Source: Gemmatimonas phototrophica
GTDB lineage: Bacteria; Gemmatimonadota; Gemmatimonadetes; Gemmatimonadales; Gemmatimonadaceae
Assembly: GCA_945870175.1 (NCBI GenBank)
Contig: CAMBRJ010000168.1
Coordinates: 1 to 6,786 of the forward strand
Direction: 5' to 3'
Length of the DNA stretch: 6,786 nucleotides
Shown: piece by piece, positions 1 to 6,550 of the stretch
Layout: every line of letters begins with the position of its first letter
How positions within the stretch are numbered: position 1 is the first letter of the stretch
Program-made: the position numbers and the translations under genes
Notes under the pieces: model-generated
What the model was told of the DNA's origin: nothing
Seen by the model: only the letters and a program-made list of their open reading frames with translations
Databases searched by the model: none

Positions 1-1628
1 AGATGGCCAAGGAAGAGATCGGCACGGTGGCCGGCGCTACGGCGCTCGTCTCCATTCTCGGCATCATGATCATCCTGATCTCGGTGCTGGCGCTGGTCGT
101 GGTGAACGCGCTGCGCGACAGCCCGTGGGGCACGGTCACGATCGGCTTGTCGATTCCGATCGCCATGCTGATGGGGATCTATCTGCGCTGGATCCGTCCC
201 GGTCGCGTGCTGGAAGCGACGGCGGGCGGCCTGGTGCTGTTGTTCCTCTCGTTGTACGCGGGCAAGTGGGTATCGGAGTCGGCCACGTGGGCGCCGGTGT
301 TCACGCTCAGCGGCGTGACGCTGTCGCTGTCGATCATGGTGTACGGCTTCTTCGCCTCGGTGCTTCCGGTGTGGATGCTGCTGGCGCCCCGTGACTATCT
401 GTCGGCGTTCGTCAAGATCGGCGTGGTGCTGGCACTCGGTGTCGGCATCATCGTGGTGATGCCGGACATGGAGATGCCGGCGGTTACGAAGTTCATCGAC
501 GGCACGGGCCCGGTGTTCTCCGGCAAGCTCTTTCCGTTCGTGTTCGTGACCATTGCGTGTGGCGCGATCTCCGGCTTCCACGCGTTGATCTCGTCGGGCA
601 CCACGCCGAAGCTGCTGCGTCGTGAACCGGATGCCCGCCTGATCGGTTACGGCTCAATGCTGACCGAATCGCTGGTGGCCACGATGGCGCTGATTGCGGC
701 CTGCGTGCTCACCCCGGGCATCTACTTTGCGATCAACTCGCCGGCGGCCGTGATCGGAACAACCGCCATGAGTGCGGCCGACACGATCAACGGCTGGGCG
801 TTGTTCAAGACGATCTCCGCCGCGGATCTCGAGACACTGGCCCGCCAGGTTGGCGAGAACTCGTTGCTCTCCCGCACGGGCGGCGCGCCCAGTCTGGCGG
901 TCGGCATGGCGCATCTGTTCTCCCGGGCCTTGGGCGGCGAAGCGGCCATGTCGCTCTGGTATCACTTCGCCATCATGTTCGAAGCGCTGTTCATTTTGAC
1001 CACGCTCGATGCCGGCACGCGCGTGGGGCGCTTCATGCTGCAGGATCTGCTCGGTCAGGTGTACAAGCCGCTAGGCCGAGTGTCTTGGTATCCGGCCGTC
1101 GTGCTCTGTTCCGCCCTGTTCGTCTCGATGTGGGGATACTTCCTGTATCAAGGCGTCACCGATCCACTGGGCGGTATCAACTCGCTCTGGCCGCTGTTCG
1201 GTATCTCGAATCAGCTGCTGGCCACGGTCGCGCTGTGCGTCGGCACGACCGTGATCGTGAAGATGGGCAAGGCGAAGTACGCGTTCGTCACCATCATCCC
1301 GCTGGTGTGGCTCGTGATCGTCACCTCGACGGCCGGCCTGCTCAAGATCTTCTCCAGCGATCCGAAGCTCGGCTTCCTGTCGCACGCGCGCCTGATCGAA
1401 GGGCAGATTGCGGCCGGCACGCTGCCGGCGAACATCAAGACGCTCGAGGCCGCGCAGCGCATGATCTTCAACGATCGTCTCGATGCGGCCGTGGCCGCCT
1501 TCTTCCTCGTGTCGGTGGTCGTGATTCTGACCGCGTCGATCATCGAGTGGGTCAAGGTGATGACCGGCAGTCAGGCACCGGTGTCGAGCGAGACGCCGTA
1601 CGTGCGCACGCAGCTCGTGGACGCGTAA
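1..1628 (+). CDS. cstA: Carbon starvation protein CstA, pyruvate/peptide transporter, 5'-truncated by window edge
   Basis: Inner-membrane transporter of the CstA family. In E. coli, CstA is linked to peptide use during carbon starvation and, together with YbdD, to pyruvate uptake. The frame is open from the left edge; the first full codon is at 3 and bases 1-2 end a preceding codon. The Met there is not the start: its context (MAKEEIG...DSPWG) matches an internal stretch about 160 residues into the roughly 700-residue E. coli protein, so the N-terminal quarter lies outside. About 541 residues are visible, with many hydrophobic helices. Family signatures, counted from base 3, are DGTGP (166-170), ACGAISGFHALISSGTTPKLL around 185-205, WYHF..FEALFILT..DAGTR (319-340), RFMLQDLLG (343-351) and DPLGG..SLWPLFGISNQ (387-404). 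The loop near 245-285 is shorter than in E. coli. The C-terminal tail ETPYV resembles that of E. coli. The stop is TAA at 1626. The partner ybdD lies about 760 bp downstream. Identification is by remembered homology and very secure; substrate is inferred. Confidence 0.97.
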   Translation, partial: MAKEEIGTVAGATALVSILGIMIILISVLALVVVNALRDSPWGTVTIGLSIPIAMLMGIYLRWIRPGRVLEATAGGLVLLFLSLYAGKWVSESATWAPVFTLSGVTLSLSIMVYGFFASVLPVWMLLAPRDYLSAFVKIGVVLALGVGIIVVMPDMEMPAVTKFIDGTGPVFSGKLFPFVFVTIACGAISGFHALISSGTTPKLLRREPDARLIGYGSMLTESLVATMALIAACVLTPGIYFAINSPAAVIGTTAMSAADTINGWALFKTISAADLETLARQVGENSLLSRTGGAPSLAVGMAHLFSRALGGEAAMSLWYHFAIMFEALFILTTLDAGTRVGRFMLQDLLGQVYKPLGRVSWYPAVVLCSALFVSMWGYFLYQGVTDPLGGINSLWPLFGISNQLLATVALCVGTTVIVKMGKAKYAFVTIIPLVWLVIVTSTAGLLKIFSSDPKLGFLSHARLIEGQIAAGTLPANIKTLEAAQRMIFNDRLDAAVAAFFLVSVVVILTASIIEWVKVMTGSQAPVSSETPYVRTQLVDA

Positions 1629-1656
1629 GGCCCGCTCGCTGGTGCGGCATCGCGGG

Positions 1657-1700
1657 TGAAAAACACAGGGGGCGACGGCAGATGCCGTGGCCCCCTGTGT
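1657..1700 (-). terminator. Strong hairpin terminator between convergent genes, U-tract on minus strand
   Basis: A perfect 10-bp inverted repeat (ACACAGGGGG at 1663-1672 pairs with CCCCCTGTGT at 1691-1700) is extended inward by one C-G pair, a G-G mismatch and ACGGC/GCCGT, closing on an AGAT loop at 1680-1683. Read on the minus strand, the hairpin is followed by TTTT (complement of 1659-1662), which fits a Rho-independent terminator for the exported-protein gene ending at 1717. On the plus strand no T-run follows 1700, so it would stop or protect the cstA transcript only through the stem. It lies between the two stop codons (1628 and 1717). Confidence 0.82.
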
Positions 1701-1716
1701 GCTGTCCGACCGATGA

Positions 1717-2232
1717 TCAGCGCAGCGTTCGGCAGTAGTCGACGCGCGCTTCGATGATGCGGGGCAGGAGCCAGCGCAGCATGGCGACGCCGGAGGCATC
1801 AAGGGAGGCGGACACCGGCTCGGACACCGTTGGTCCGTCGGTGAAGGCGTCGAGTCGCCGGTGGAGCTGTTGGCGCAGGGCCGGCGCGTTCGGCATGCCG
1901 GTCATGGCGTCGAGGGCGCGATCGAGCGCCGCGTGTCGAGTCCGCGATGCGCCGAAGATCATTTCACGGGTGCTAAAGCAGGCGCCCACCGTGATCGCGT
2001 CGAGCAACTGCACGCGGTTCGCGGGAGGCTGCGCCGGATCGGCCGCCTCCGCGAGGCGGGCGGGCGTGAGCGGATCGATCCGCCCAGACACCCGAGACCC
2101 CGGCGGCAGCCGCCGAGCCGCGTCACCCGCCGCGAACACACTCGCTGCCGTTGCCGAGACCACCGCGCCCGAGACCATCAACAGGGACAGGATCAGCAGA
2201 CGATTCGCCGTCATCGGCGTCGGCAGGGACAT
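1717..2232 (-). CDS. Predicted exported protein of unknown function
   Basis: I do not recognise the family. From the ATG at 2232 it is 171 residues; an in-frame ATG at 2214 gives 165 residues and a cleaner signal peptide. Neither has a good Shine-Dalgarno sequence. Residues 7-36 have the form of a Sec signal peptide: MTANR, a hydrophobic core (LLILSLLMVSGAVV), then small residues (SATAASVFAAG) suitable for cleavage. The mature part is soluble-looking and Arg/Ala-rich with probable helices, and has just two cysteines (C85, and C167 four residues from the end) that could form a disulfide once exported. Support for being real: signal-peptide layout, GC-rich third positions, and a terminator 17 bp past the stop. 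It lies antisense between cstA and ybdD. The frame is open up to 2577, but that extension runs antisense over ybdD and loses the signal peptide. Confidence 0.72.
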   Translation of the reverse strand: MSLPTPMTANRLLILSLLMVSGAVVSATAASVFAAGDAARRLPPGSRVSGRIDPLTPARLAEAADPAQPPANRVQLLDAITVGACFSTREMIFGASRTRHAALDRALDAMTGMPNAPALRQQLHRRLDAFTDGPTVSEPVSASLDASGVAMLRWLLPRIIEARVDYCRTLR

Positions 2233-2388
2233 GGGCAGAACTCTGGCTCTCGCAAAAAGGCGGGTCACGAACGACCTTACGAACAGGCCGCGAGCCGACC
2301 GACCCGAGGTCGAACGCTCACACCCTCTACGAGCCAGCATGACAGACGTCACTCTCGTGTCACCGCGGCGCCTCACTTCGTCAACGCC
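2233..2388. promoter_or_regulatory. Divergent intergenic region between exported-protein gene and ybdD
   Basis: This 156-bp non-coding stretch must hold the promoter of the minus-strand exported-protein gene and, unless ybdD is read through from cstA, that of ybdD. I see no convincing -35/-10 pair on either strand. Small repeats are present: an inverted repeat CGACC-CGA-GGTCG at 2300-2312; a direct repeat ACGAAC at 2267-2272 and 2279-2284 (12-bp period); a direct repeat GTCAC at 2348-2352 and 2359-2363 (11-bp period); and an inverted repeat TGACA (2340-2344) with TGTCA (2358-2362). Any could be regulator-binding sites, but repeats this short also arise by chance. Confidence 0.45.
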
Positions 2389-2598
2389 ATGACACAGGCA
2401 GCGAACACCACGCCGTGGAAAGTCACGATGCGTCGTTGGATCGCGACGGTGCATCGGATCATCGGCGCGCCGGATTACGAGACGTATCTGGCCCATATGC
2501 AACGCAAGCATCCCGGCTGTACGCCGCTGGACGCCCGCGCCTTTGAGCAGCAGCGCCTTGTGGACCGGTACAAGCAACCCGGCTCGCGCTGCTGCTGA
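2389..2598 (+). CDS. ybdD: YbdD/YjiX family small protein (DUF466), CstA partner
   Basis: This is a 69-residue protein of the family Pfam calls Sel_put/DUF466. Hallmarks visible are G.PDY (G26-Y30), YLAHM..KHP (33-42), the T-P pair followed by F-x-R-like spacing, a DRY motif (59-61) and the family's C-terminal Arg-Cys-Cys (67-69). E. coli YbdD and YjiX are 65-67 residues and sit directly after cstA and btsT; YbdD is reported to be needed with CstA for pyruvate uptake. Here an inverted gene separates the two. Start choice is uncertain. ATG 2389 gives the family's usual length but has no Shine-Dalgarno; ATG 2428 (56 residues) has GGAAAG at 2417-2422, five bases upstream. Upstream of 2389 the frame is open but unlike the family. 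The stop is TGA, 10 bp before the convergent MFS stop. The molecular role is not settled even in E. coli. Confidence 0.9.
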   Translation: MTQAANTTPWKVTMRRWIATVHRIIGAPDYETYLAHMQRKHPGCTPLDARAFEQQRLVDRYKQPGSRCC

Positions 2599-2608
2599 GC
2601 ACGGGGAG

Positions 2609-3886
2609 CTAGGCCTCCGGTGGGGTCAGGACCACCAGCGACATGATCACGGCGGCCCCGACGGCCAGGGCCGCCCCCATCGCGAACGCCGCCGGCGATC
2701 CATACCGGTCCCACACCACGCCGAACGCGATGCTGGCCGGCAACGCCGCCACGCCAACGGTCGCCTGATACCAGCCGAAGGCCGTGCCGCGTCGACGGGC
2801 CGGCACGAGATCGGCCACCAGCGCTTTCTCGGCGCCTTCGGTGAGGCCGAACACGACGCCGTACACGCCAAACAACGCCCACGCATGCCAGGCATCGGCC
2901 GCCAGCGAGAAACCGGCGTAGACCGCTGCGTAGAGCACCCAGCCGGCCACGATCAGCGGTCGACGCCCCACGCGATCGGATAACGCGCCGGCCGGCGTGC
3001 TGGACGCACTTTTCACGAGGTGCAGGAGCACCCACACCAGCGGGATCAGCGCGGTCGGCACCCCGAGCTGCGACGCCCGAAGGAGCAGGAAGGCGTCGGT
3101 GGAGTTGCCCAGCGTGAACACCAGAATCGGCAGCATCGTGAGCCAGAAGGATCTCGGCAACGCGGCGCCCGGACCGGCCGTGACGGCCGGCGTCGTCGGC
3201 GCGGCGACGATGGGCGCGGCGACGATGGGCGCGGTAACGATGGGCGCGGCGACGATGGGCGCGGCGACCGGCGGAACGCGTTGCTCACGCACGAAGGCAA
3301 TCGCCACCATCACCGCCAACGCGCCCGGAATCGCCGCCACCCAGAACACGTGGCGCACCGGCATGCCGAGCCACTGCAGACACGCCAGCGCGATCAGCGG
3401 ACCGACCATCGCGCCGGCGTGATCCGCCGCCCGGTGAAAGCCGAATGCTCGTCCGCGGAATTCGGGCGGTGTGGACGCCGCCAGCAAGGCGTCACGCGGT
3501 GCCCCGCGAAGGCCCTTCCCCACGCGATCCACCAGACGGATCGCCAGCACCTGTGTCGCCGTCTGGGCGATCGCCACCAACGGGCGCACCAGCGACGCCA
3601 TCGCGTAACCGGCCACGATCAGCGGCTTGCGGCGGGATACCCGATCCGACCACCATCCACTGGCCAGTTTGAGTAGCGAGGCCACGGCCTCGGCGCTTCC
3701 CTCGATCACGCCCACCATGCTGACCGTCGCGCCCAACGTGCCCACCAGAAACAGCGGCAGCAGCGGCGCGATGATTTCGCTCGACGCATCGGTGAGGAAA
3801 CTCACGGCGGCGAGTGCCATCACATTGCGCGTCGGCATCCAGCGCGCCGTCGGCGTCGCTGCGTACTTCGACGGGATGGAGCTCAT
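2609..3886 (-). CDS. Major facilitator superfamily transporter, substrate unknown
   Basis: A 425-residue inner-membrane secondary transporter with the typical 6+6 helix plan. Hydrophobic segments lie roughly at 20-45, 53-77, 86-106, 150-172, 180-199, 247-270, 276-296, 310-330, 335-357, 372-392 and 400-420. MFS motif A occurs in both halves: GWWSDRVSRRKP (77-88) and GALSDRVGRRP (300-310). The N-terminal FLTDASSEIIAPLLPLFL and the DRVGKGLRGAPRDAL stretch (120-134) mark a common bacterial MFS group without an established substrate; an efflux or metabolite-export role is possible. The central loop (about 203-245) is enlarged by Pro-Ile-Val-Ala-Ala repeats from a DNA minisatellite. The start at 3886 is the most upstream that avoids running through the divergent peptidase. 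M17 (3838) is an alternative; neither has a clear Shine-Dalgarno. The stop is TAG, 10 bp from the end of ybdD. Confidence 0.93.
   Translation of the reverse strand: MSSIPSKYAATPTARWMPTRNVMALAAVSFLTDASSEIIAPLLPLFLVGTLGATVSMVGVIEGSAEAVASLLKLASGWWSDRVSRRKPLIVAGYAMASLVRPLVAIAQTATQVLAIRLVDRVGKGLRGAPRDALLAASTPPEFRGRAFGFHRAADHAGAMVGPLIALACLQWLGMPVRHVFWVAAIPGALAVMVAIAFVREQRVPPVAAPIVAAPIVTAPIVAAPIVAAPTTPAVTAGPGAALPRSFWLTMLPILVFTLGNSTDAFLLLRASQLGVPTALIPLVWVLLHLVKSASSTPAGALSDRVGRRPLIVAGWVLYAAVYAGFSLAADAWHAWALFGVYGVVFGLTEGAEKALVADLVPARRRGTAFGWYQATVGVAALPASIAFGVVWDRYGSPAAFAMGAALAVGAAVIMSLVVLTPPEA
3201..3260. repeat. 15-bp coding minisatellite, four units, in the MFS gene
   Basis: Four tandem 15-bp units of GCGGCGACGATGGGC lie at 3201-3215, 3216-3230, 3231-3245 (variant GCGGTAACGATGGGC) and 3246-3260, with degenerate copies on both sides (3186-3200 and 3261-3275). 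On the minus strand each unit encodes the pentapeptide P-I-V-A-A, with T for A in the variant. Being a multiple of three, copy-number change would keep the frame. The repeat falls in the cytoplasmic loop between helices 6 and 7, a tolerant site in MFS proteins. Confidence 0.95.
3878..3881 (+). promoter_or_regulatory. Ribosome binding site of the M20 peptidase gene
   Basis: GGAG lies 8 bases before the ATG at 3890 and supports that start. It falls inside the first codons of the divergent MFS gene if the MFS starts at 3886, or in intergenic DNA if it starts at 3838. Confidence 0.7.
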
Positions 3887-3889
3887 GCG

Positions 3890-5107
3890 ATGACCACCAC
3901 GGACTCCGGAAAGAACTGGCTGACCCCGCTGCTGGCGACCTGGCGAGCCCAGCGCGCGTGGATTCTCGAGCAGCAGGTGGCGATCGCCCGCACCGCGGCA
4001 CCCACCGGGAACGAAAGCGAACGGGCGGCGCGGCTGCAACAGGACTGGCGCCACTGCGGCCATGTCGTCACGAGGGACGGCGTCGGGAACGTGATGACAC
4101 GGGTGACACCCGCCATGTCCGTGGCACGCCCCGCGCCAGAGCCGGTAGTGTGTCTTGCCCACCTCGACACCGTGTTCCACGCCGACGAGCCGCTGGTGGT
4201 TCGACGGGATGGGACTCGCATCTACTGTCCCGGTATCGGCGACAACGGACGCGGATTGGCGGCGATGTCGGTGCTGGCGCGCGTGCTGCAGCAGCCAGCG
4301 GTGCGCGCGCGACTGCATCGGCCGATCGAACTCGTCCTCACCGTCGGCGAAGAAGGCGAAGGCAATCTCCGTGGGGCGACACAGTGGTTCGACGATGCCG
4401 CGGCGCGCGGCCTCATGCCAGTGGCCGCGGTCGCCATCGACGGCCCTGGCGACTGCACCATCGTGCACCACGCGGTGGGATCACGTCGGTGGCGCATCAC
4501 CTTCACCGGCGTCGGTGGTCATAGCTGGGCCAACGCCCTCACGCCCAACCCGGTGCATGCGGCCGGCGCCTGTATTGCGGCGATCGCCCGTCTGGCCGAC
4601 GCCTCCCGTCCGCTCGGCGTGGTCGCTGTCACGCGCATGCATGGTGGTGAGCATCTCACCGGCATACCGACGCAGGCCTGGATCGACCTCGACATGCGCT
4701 CGCGCGATCCAACCCGACTCCGCACGATGAGCGACGAGGTGGAGCGCATCGTCATGCGTGCCGTACGCGACGCCTCGCATCAGCAACCGGCGCAGGCGTT
4801 GCAGTGCACCATCACGACGCTCGGCGACCGGCCCGCCGGCATGATCGACGACCAGCATCCGCTCGTGCTGGCCGCCGCGTCGGCCACGCGCGCCGTGGGA
4901 CGCGAACCGCAATCGGCGTCGGCATCCACCGATGCCAACGTCCCGCTGTCGCGCGGCATCCCCGCCATCGCCATCGGCGCGGGTGGTACCGGCAGCGCTG
5001 CCCATACGGCCAACGAATGGTACGATGACACCGACGGCGACATCGGACTCGAGCGGGCCATCCGTCTGGTTGTGGCACTGGGCACCGCCGAACGACTGGC
5101 GCGCTGA
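3890..5107 (+). CDS. M20 family zinc metallopeptidase (tripeptidase-T-like group)
   Basis: A 405-residue cytoplasmic (no signal peptide) hydrolase of the M20/M25/M40 clan, which cleaves small peptides or N-acyl amino acids using two metal ions. The expected ligands can be read off: H91 and D93 in AHLDTVF; bridging D118 in GIGDNGRG; E154 (general base) and E155 (metal) in VGEEGEG; D184 in AIDGPGD; and H372 in AAHTANEWYD. The lid/dimerisation domain spans about 195-310 and carries the conserved GGHS (209-212), whose H211 acts across the dimer in relatives. STDANVPLSRGIP (346-358) is typical of the group. The set is complete, so it should be active. The GDN form, rather than D-M-K-G, resembles peptidase-T-like members, but the substrate cannot be read from sequence. 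The start is fixed by GGAG at 3878. It is divergent from the MFS gene (3-bp gap) and convergent with the kinase gene (21-bp gap). Confidence 0.93.
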   Translation: MTTTDSGKNWLTPLLATWRAQRAWILEQQVAIARTAAPTGNESERAARLQQDWRHCGHVVTRDGVGNVMTRVTPAMSVARPAPEPVVCLAHLDTVFHADEPLVVRRDGTRIYCPGIGDNGRGLAAMSVLARVLQQPAVRARLHRPIELVLTVGEEGEGNLRGATQWFDDAAARGLMPVAAVAIDGPGDCTIVHHAVGSRRWRITFTGVGGHSWANALTPNPVHAAGACIAAIARLADASRPLGVVAVTRMHGGEHLTGIPTQAWIDLDMRSRDPTRLRTMSDEVERIVMRAVRDASHQQPAQALQCTITTLGDRPAGMIDDQHPLVLAAASATRAVGREPQSASASTDANVPLSRGIPAIAIGAGGTGSAAHTANEWYDDTDGDIGLERAIRLVVALGTAERLAR

Positions 5108-5128
5108 GCCGCGCCCCGGCGCAGTCGG

Positions 5129-6550
5129 TTATGCGTCGGCGCGCATGGTGTCGCCCACCACTTCAAAGGCCGGGGCACTCGGACGCGTGCTAAAGAAGAG
5201 GGCGCGATGCGACGCTGCGGCATGCGTGCGCAGATACCGATCCCGCCACCGCGAGGCAAAGCGCTCGGCGTCGCTCGCCGGCACCATCGCCCACACACTC
5301 CCGCCGAATCCCGCGCCGAAGGCGCTGGCCGCGTGTGCGCCGAGGTCGCGCGCATAGCGCGCGAGATGCACCGTTTCGGCAACCTGATTCTCGAGCGCCC
5401 GCTCGGCACCGCCCTGTGAACGATCGACCAAGGCTCCGAACTGGTTCACGTCGCCGTTGGCCATCGCATCGGCCGCGTGCGGCACGATCACGAATGTCTC
5501 GTCGAAGAACTGCTCGAGTCGCGCGATGAGATGATTGGCGGTGAACTCGTGGTCGGCGCCAGCCCGCGCGGCATCGATCAGCACCGATGGCACTTGCGTG
5601 ACGGGTCCATGGGACGACGCCTCGAAGGCCTCGCGCAGTGTGCGAGCCGGCGTGTGTGCGCGCGCACCGCCGTGAAGATTCCACGAATCCACGAGCCGGT
5701 GCGCCGTGCGCGCCGCGCGATTGTAGCGCTCCTTGGCCGCACCGGTTTTCGCCGCCACTACGCCGCTCACGCCGATCACGAACGCGTACTCCGACGGCCA
5801 GGGCACCGAGCGCTCTAACGTGACCGGCGCCCAGCGGAACATCTCCAGGCGCTCCGGTTCACTGCACAGAATCGCCGTCTGATCCTGCGCGCCCCCCAGC
5901 GTCCCCACCCCGCGCTCGCCGGCCAACAAACCGAAGTCAGTGCCGTTCTCCAGGGCGCCGATATAGCCGGCCAACGCCGCGCGATCGGTGATCGTGGTGC
6001 GCCACGCCGGCAGCGCGGCAAGCTCGGACAACGCCGAGAACGCGAGCGTGAGGCCGACCGTGAGCGCACTCGAACTCGAGACCCCGGCGGCCGGTGGCAG
6101 ATTGCTCGCCAAGGCGATGTCGGCCCCGTGTACAGCGCTTCCGAAGTTCGCGATGAGGCGCCGAAGGACCGTGCGCGGGTACACCGCCCACGGCAACGCA
6201 CTGCGGGCGGGCGCATCGAAGGCAATCGAAACCGTCTCACGGCGCCGCGCATCGCGCAGCACCGCCACGCGATCGTCGCGCCGACGAGCCACCAGCACGA
6301 TACCGCGCTCCACCGTGCAGAGCAGCGAGCGGCCGCCGGCGTAGTCCACATGCTTGCCCAGCACTTCGATGCGCCCGGGCAGGATCCACACCCGACGGCC
6401 GTCCGACGGCACATGGGCGTCGTCGAGCGCCTGATGTGCGTCGCGGAGCAGCACGCGGTAGGCGTTCGCGACCAGCGGCGAGAAGCCGACACCGTCGAAC
6501 GGACGACGCACGAAAAGTTCGCCGAGCGGCGGAAAGGCGTCGAGCGTCAT
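5129..6550 (-). CDS. Galactokinase-like GHMP sugar kinase with altered sugar-binding motif
   Basis: A 473-residue cytoplasmic protein expected to phosphorylate a free sugar at C1 with ATP. The galactokinase layout is complete: signature PGRIEVLGKHVDYAGG (58-73); ATP-binding GHMP motif LPPAAGVSSSSA (151-162); GGAQDQ (219-224), whose D223 matches the catalytic Asp; and the C-terminal glycine motif GAGFGG (412-417). Unusually, K66 stands where classical galactokinases have Glu (GEHTDY), the residue contacting the sugar O6; H67 and D69 are kept. The N-terminus before the signature is about 57 residues, longer than usual. I recall GKH-type relatives annotated only as galactokinase family, so the substrate may be galactose, another hexose or a pentose; no symbol is given. 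The start at 6550 is set by a 4-bp ATGA overlap with the upstream nucleotidyltransferase gene, implying translational coupling. The stop is TAA, 21 bp from the convergent peptidase stop. Confidence 0.92.
   Translation of the reverse strand: MTLDAFPPLGELFVRRPFDGVGFSPLVANAYRVLLRDAHQALDDAHVPSDGRRVWILPGRIEVLGKHVDYAGGRSLLCTVERGIVLVARRRDDRVAVLRDARRRETVSIAFDAPARSALPWAVYPRTVLRRLIANFGSAVHGADIALASNLPPAAGVSSSSALTVGLTLAFSALSELAALPAWRTTITDRAALAGYIGALENGTDFGLLAGERGVGTLGGAQDQTAILCSEPERLEMFRWAPVTLERSVPWPSEYAFVIGVSGVVAAKTGAAKERYNRAARTAHRLVDSWNLHGGARAHTPARTLREAFEASSHGPVTQVPSVLIDAARAGADHEFTANHLIARLEQFFDETFVIVPHAADAMANGDVNQFGALVDRSQGGAERALENQVAETVHLARYARDLGAHAASAFGAGFGGSVWAMVPASDAERFASRWRDRYLRTHAAASHRALFFSTRPSAPAFEVVGDTMRADA

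Noticed and set aside
1071..1802. Long minus-strand open frame antisense to cstA
   Set aside because: Its residues are His/Arg/Asp-rich, as expected opposite a GC-rich membrane-protein gene, and it resembles no protein family.
1861..2388. Plus-strand open frame upstream of and in phase with ybdD
   Set aside because: It is antisense to the exported-protein gene, has a composition full of Arg/His/Gln typical of GC-rich shadow frames, and the YbdD family has no such N-terminal domain.
1717..2577. Minus-strand frame extended to 286 residues (start 2577)
   Set aside because: The extra N-terminal part is antisense to ybdD, is Arg/Cys-rich shadow sequence, and would bury the clear signal peptide that begins at 2232/2214.
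2596..2646. Possible selenocysteine read-through at the ybdD TGA (the family is named 'selenoprotein, putative')
   Set aside because: Family proteins end at Cys-Cys just as here. Read-through would add about 15 unrelated residues antisense to the MFS gene, and no SECIS-like hairpin was evident after the TGA.
3201..3275. Repeat array considered as CRISPR
   Set aside because: The units are 15 bp, contiguous and without spacers, and lie in frame in a transporter gene.
3887..4471. Minus-strand extension of the MFS frame to 620 residues
   Set aside because: The extension is antisense to the peptidase's catalytic domain and adds no MFS-like sequence; the homologous part begins just after the Met at 3886.
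5111..5122. GCGCC-CC-GGCGC palindrome between the convergent peptidase and kinase stops, considered as a terminator
   Set aside because: The loop is too small, the stem short, and there is no T-run on either side; such GC palindromes are expected by chance at this base composition.
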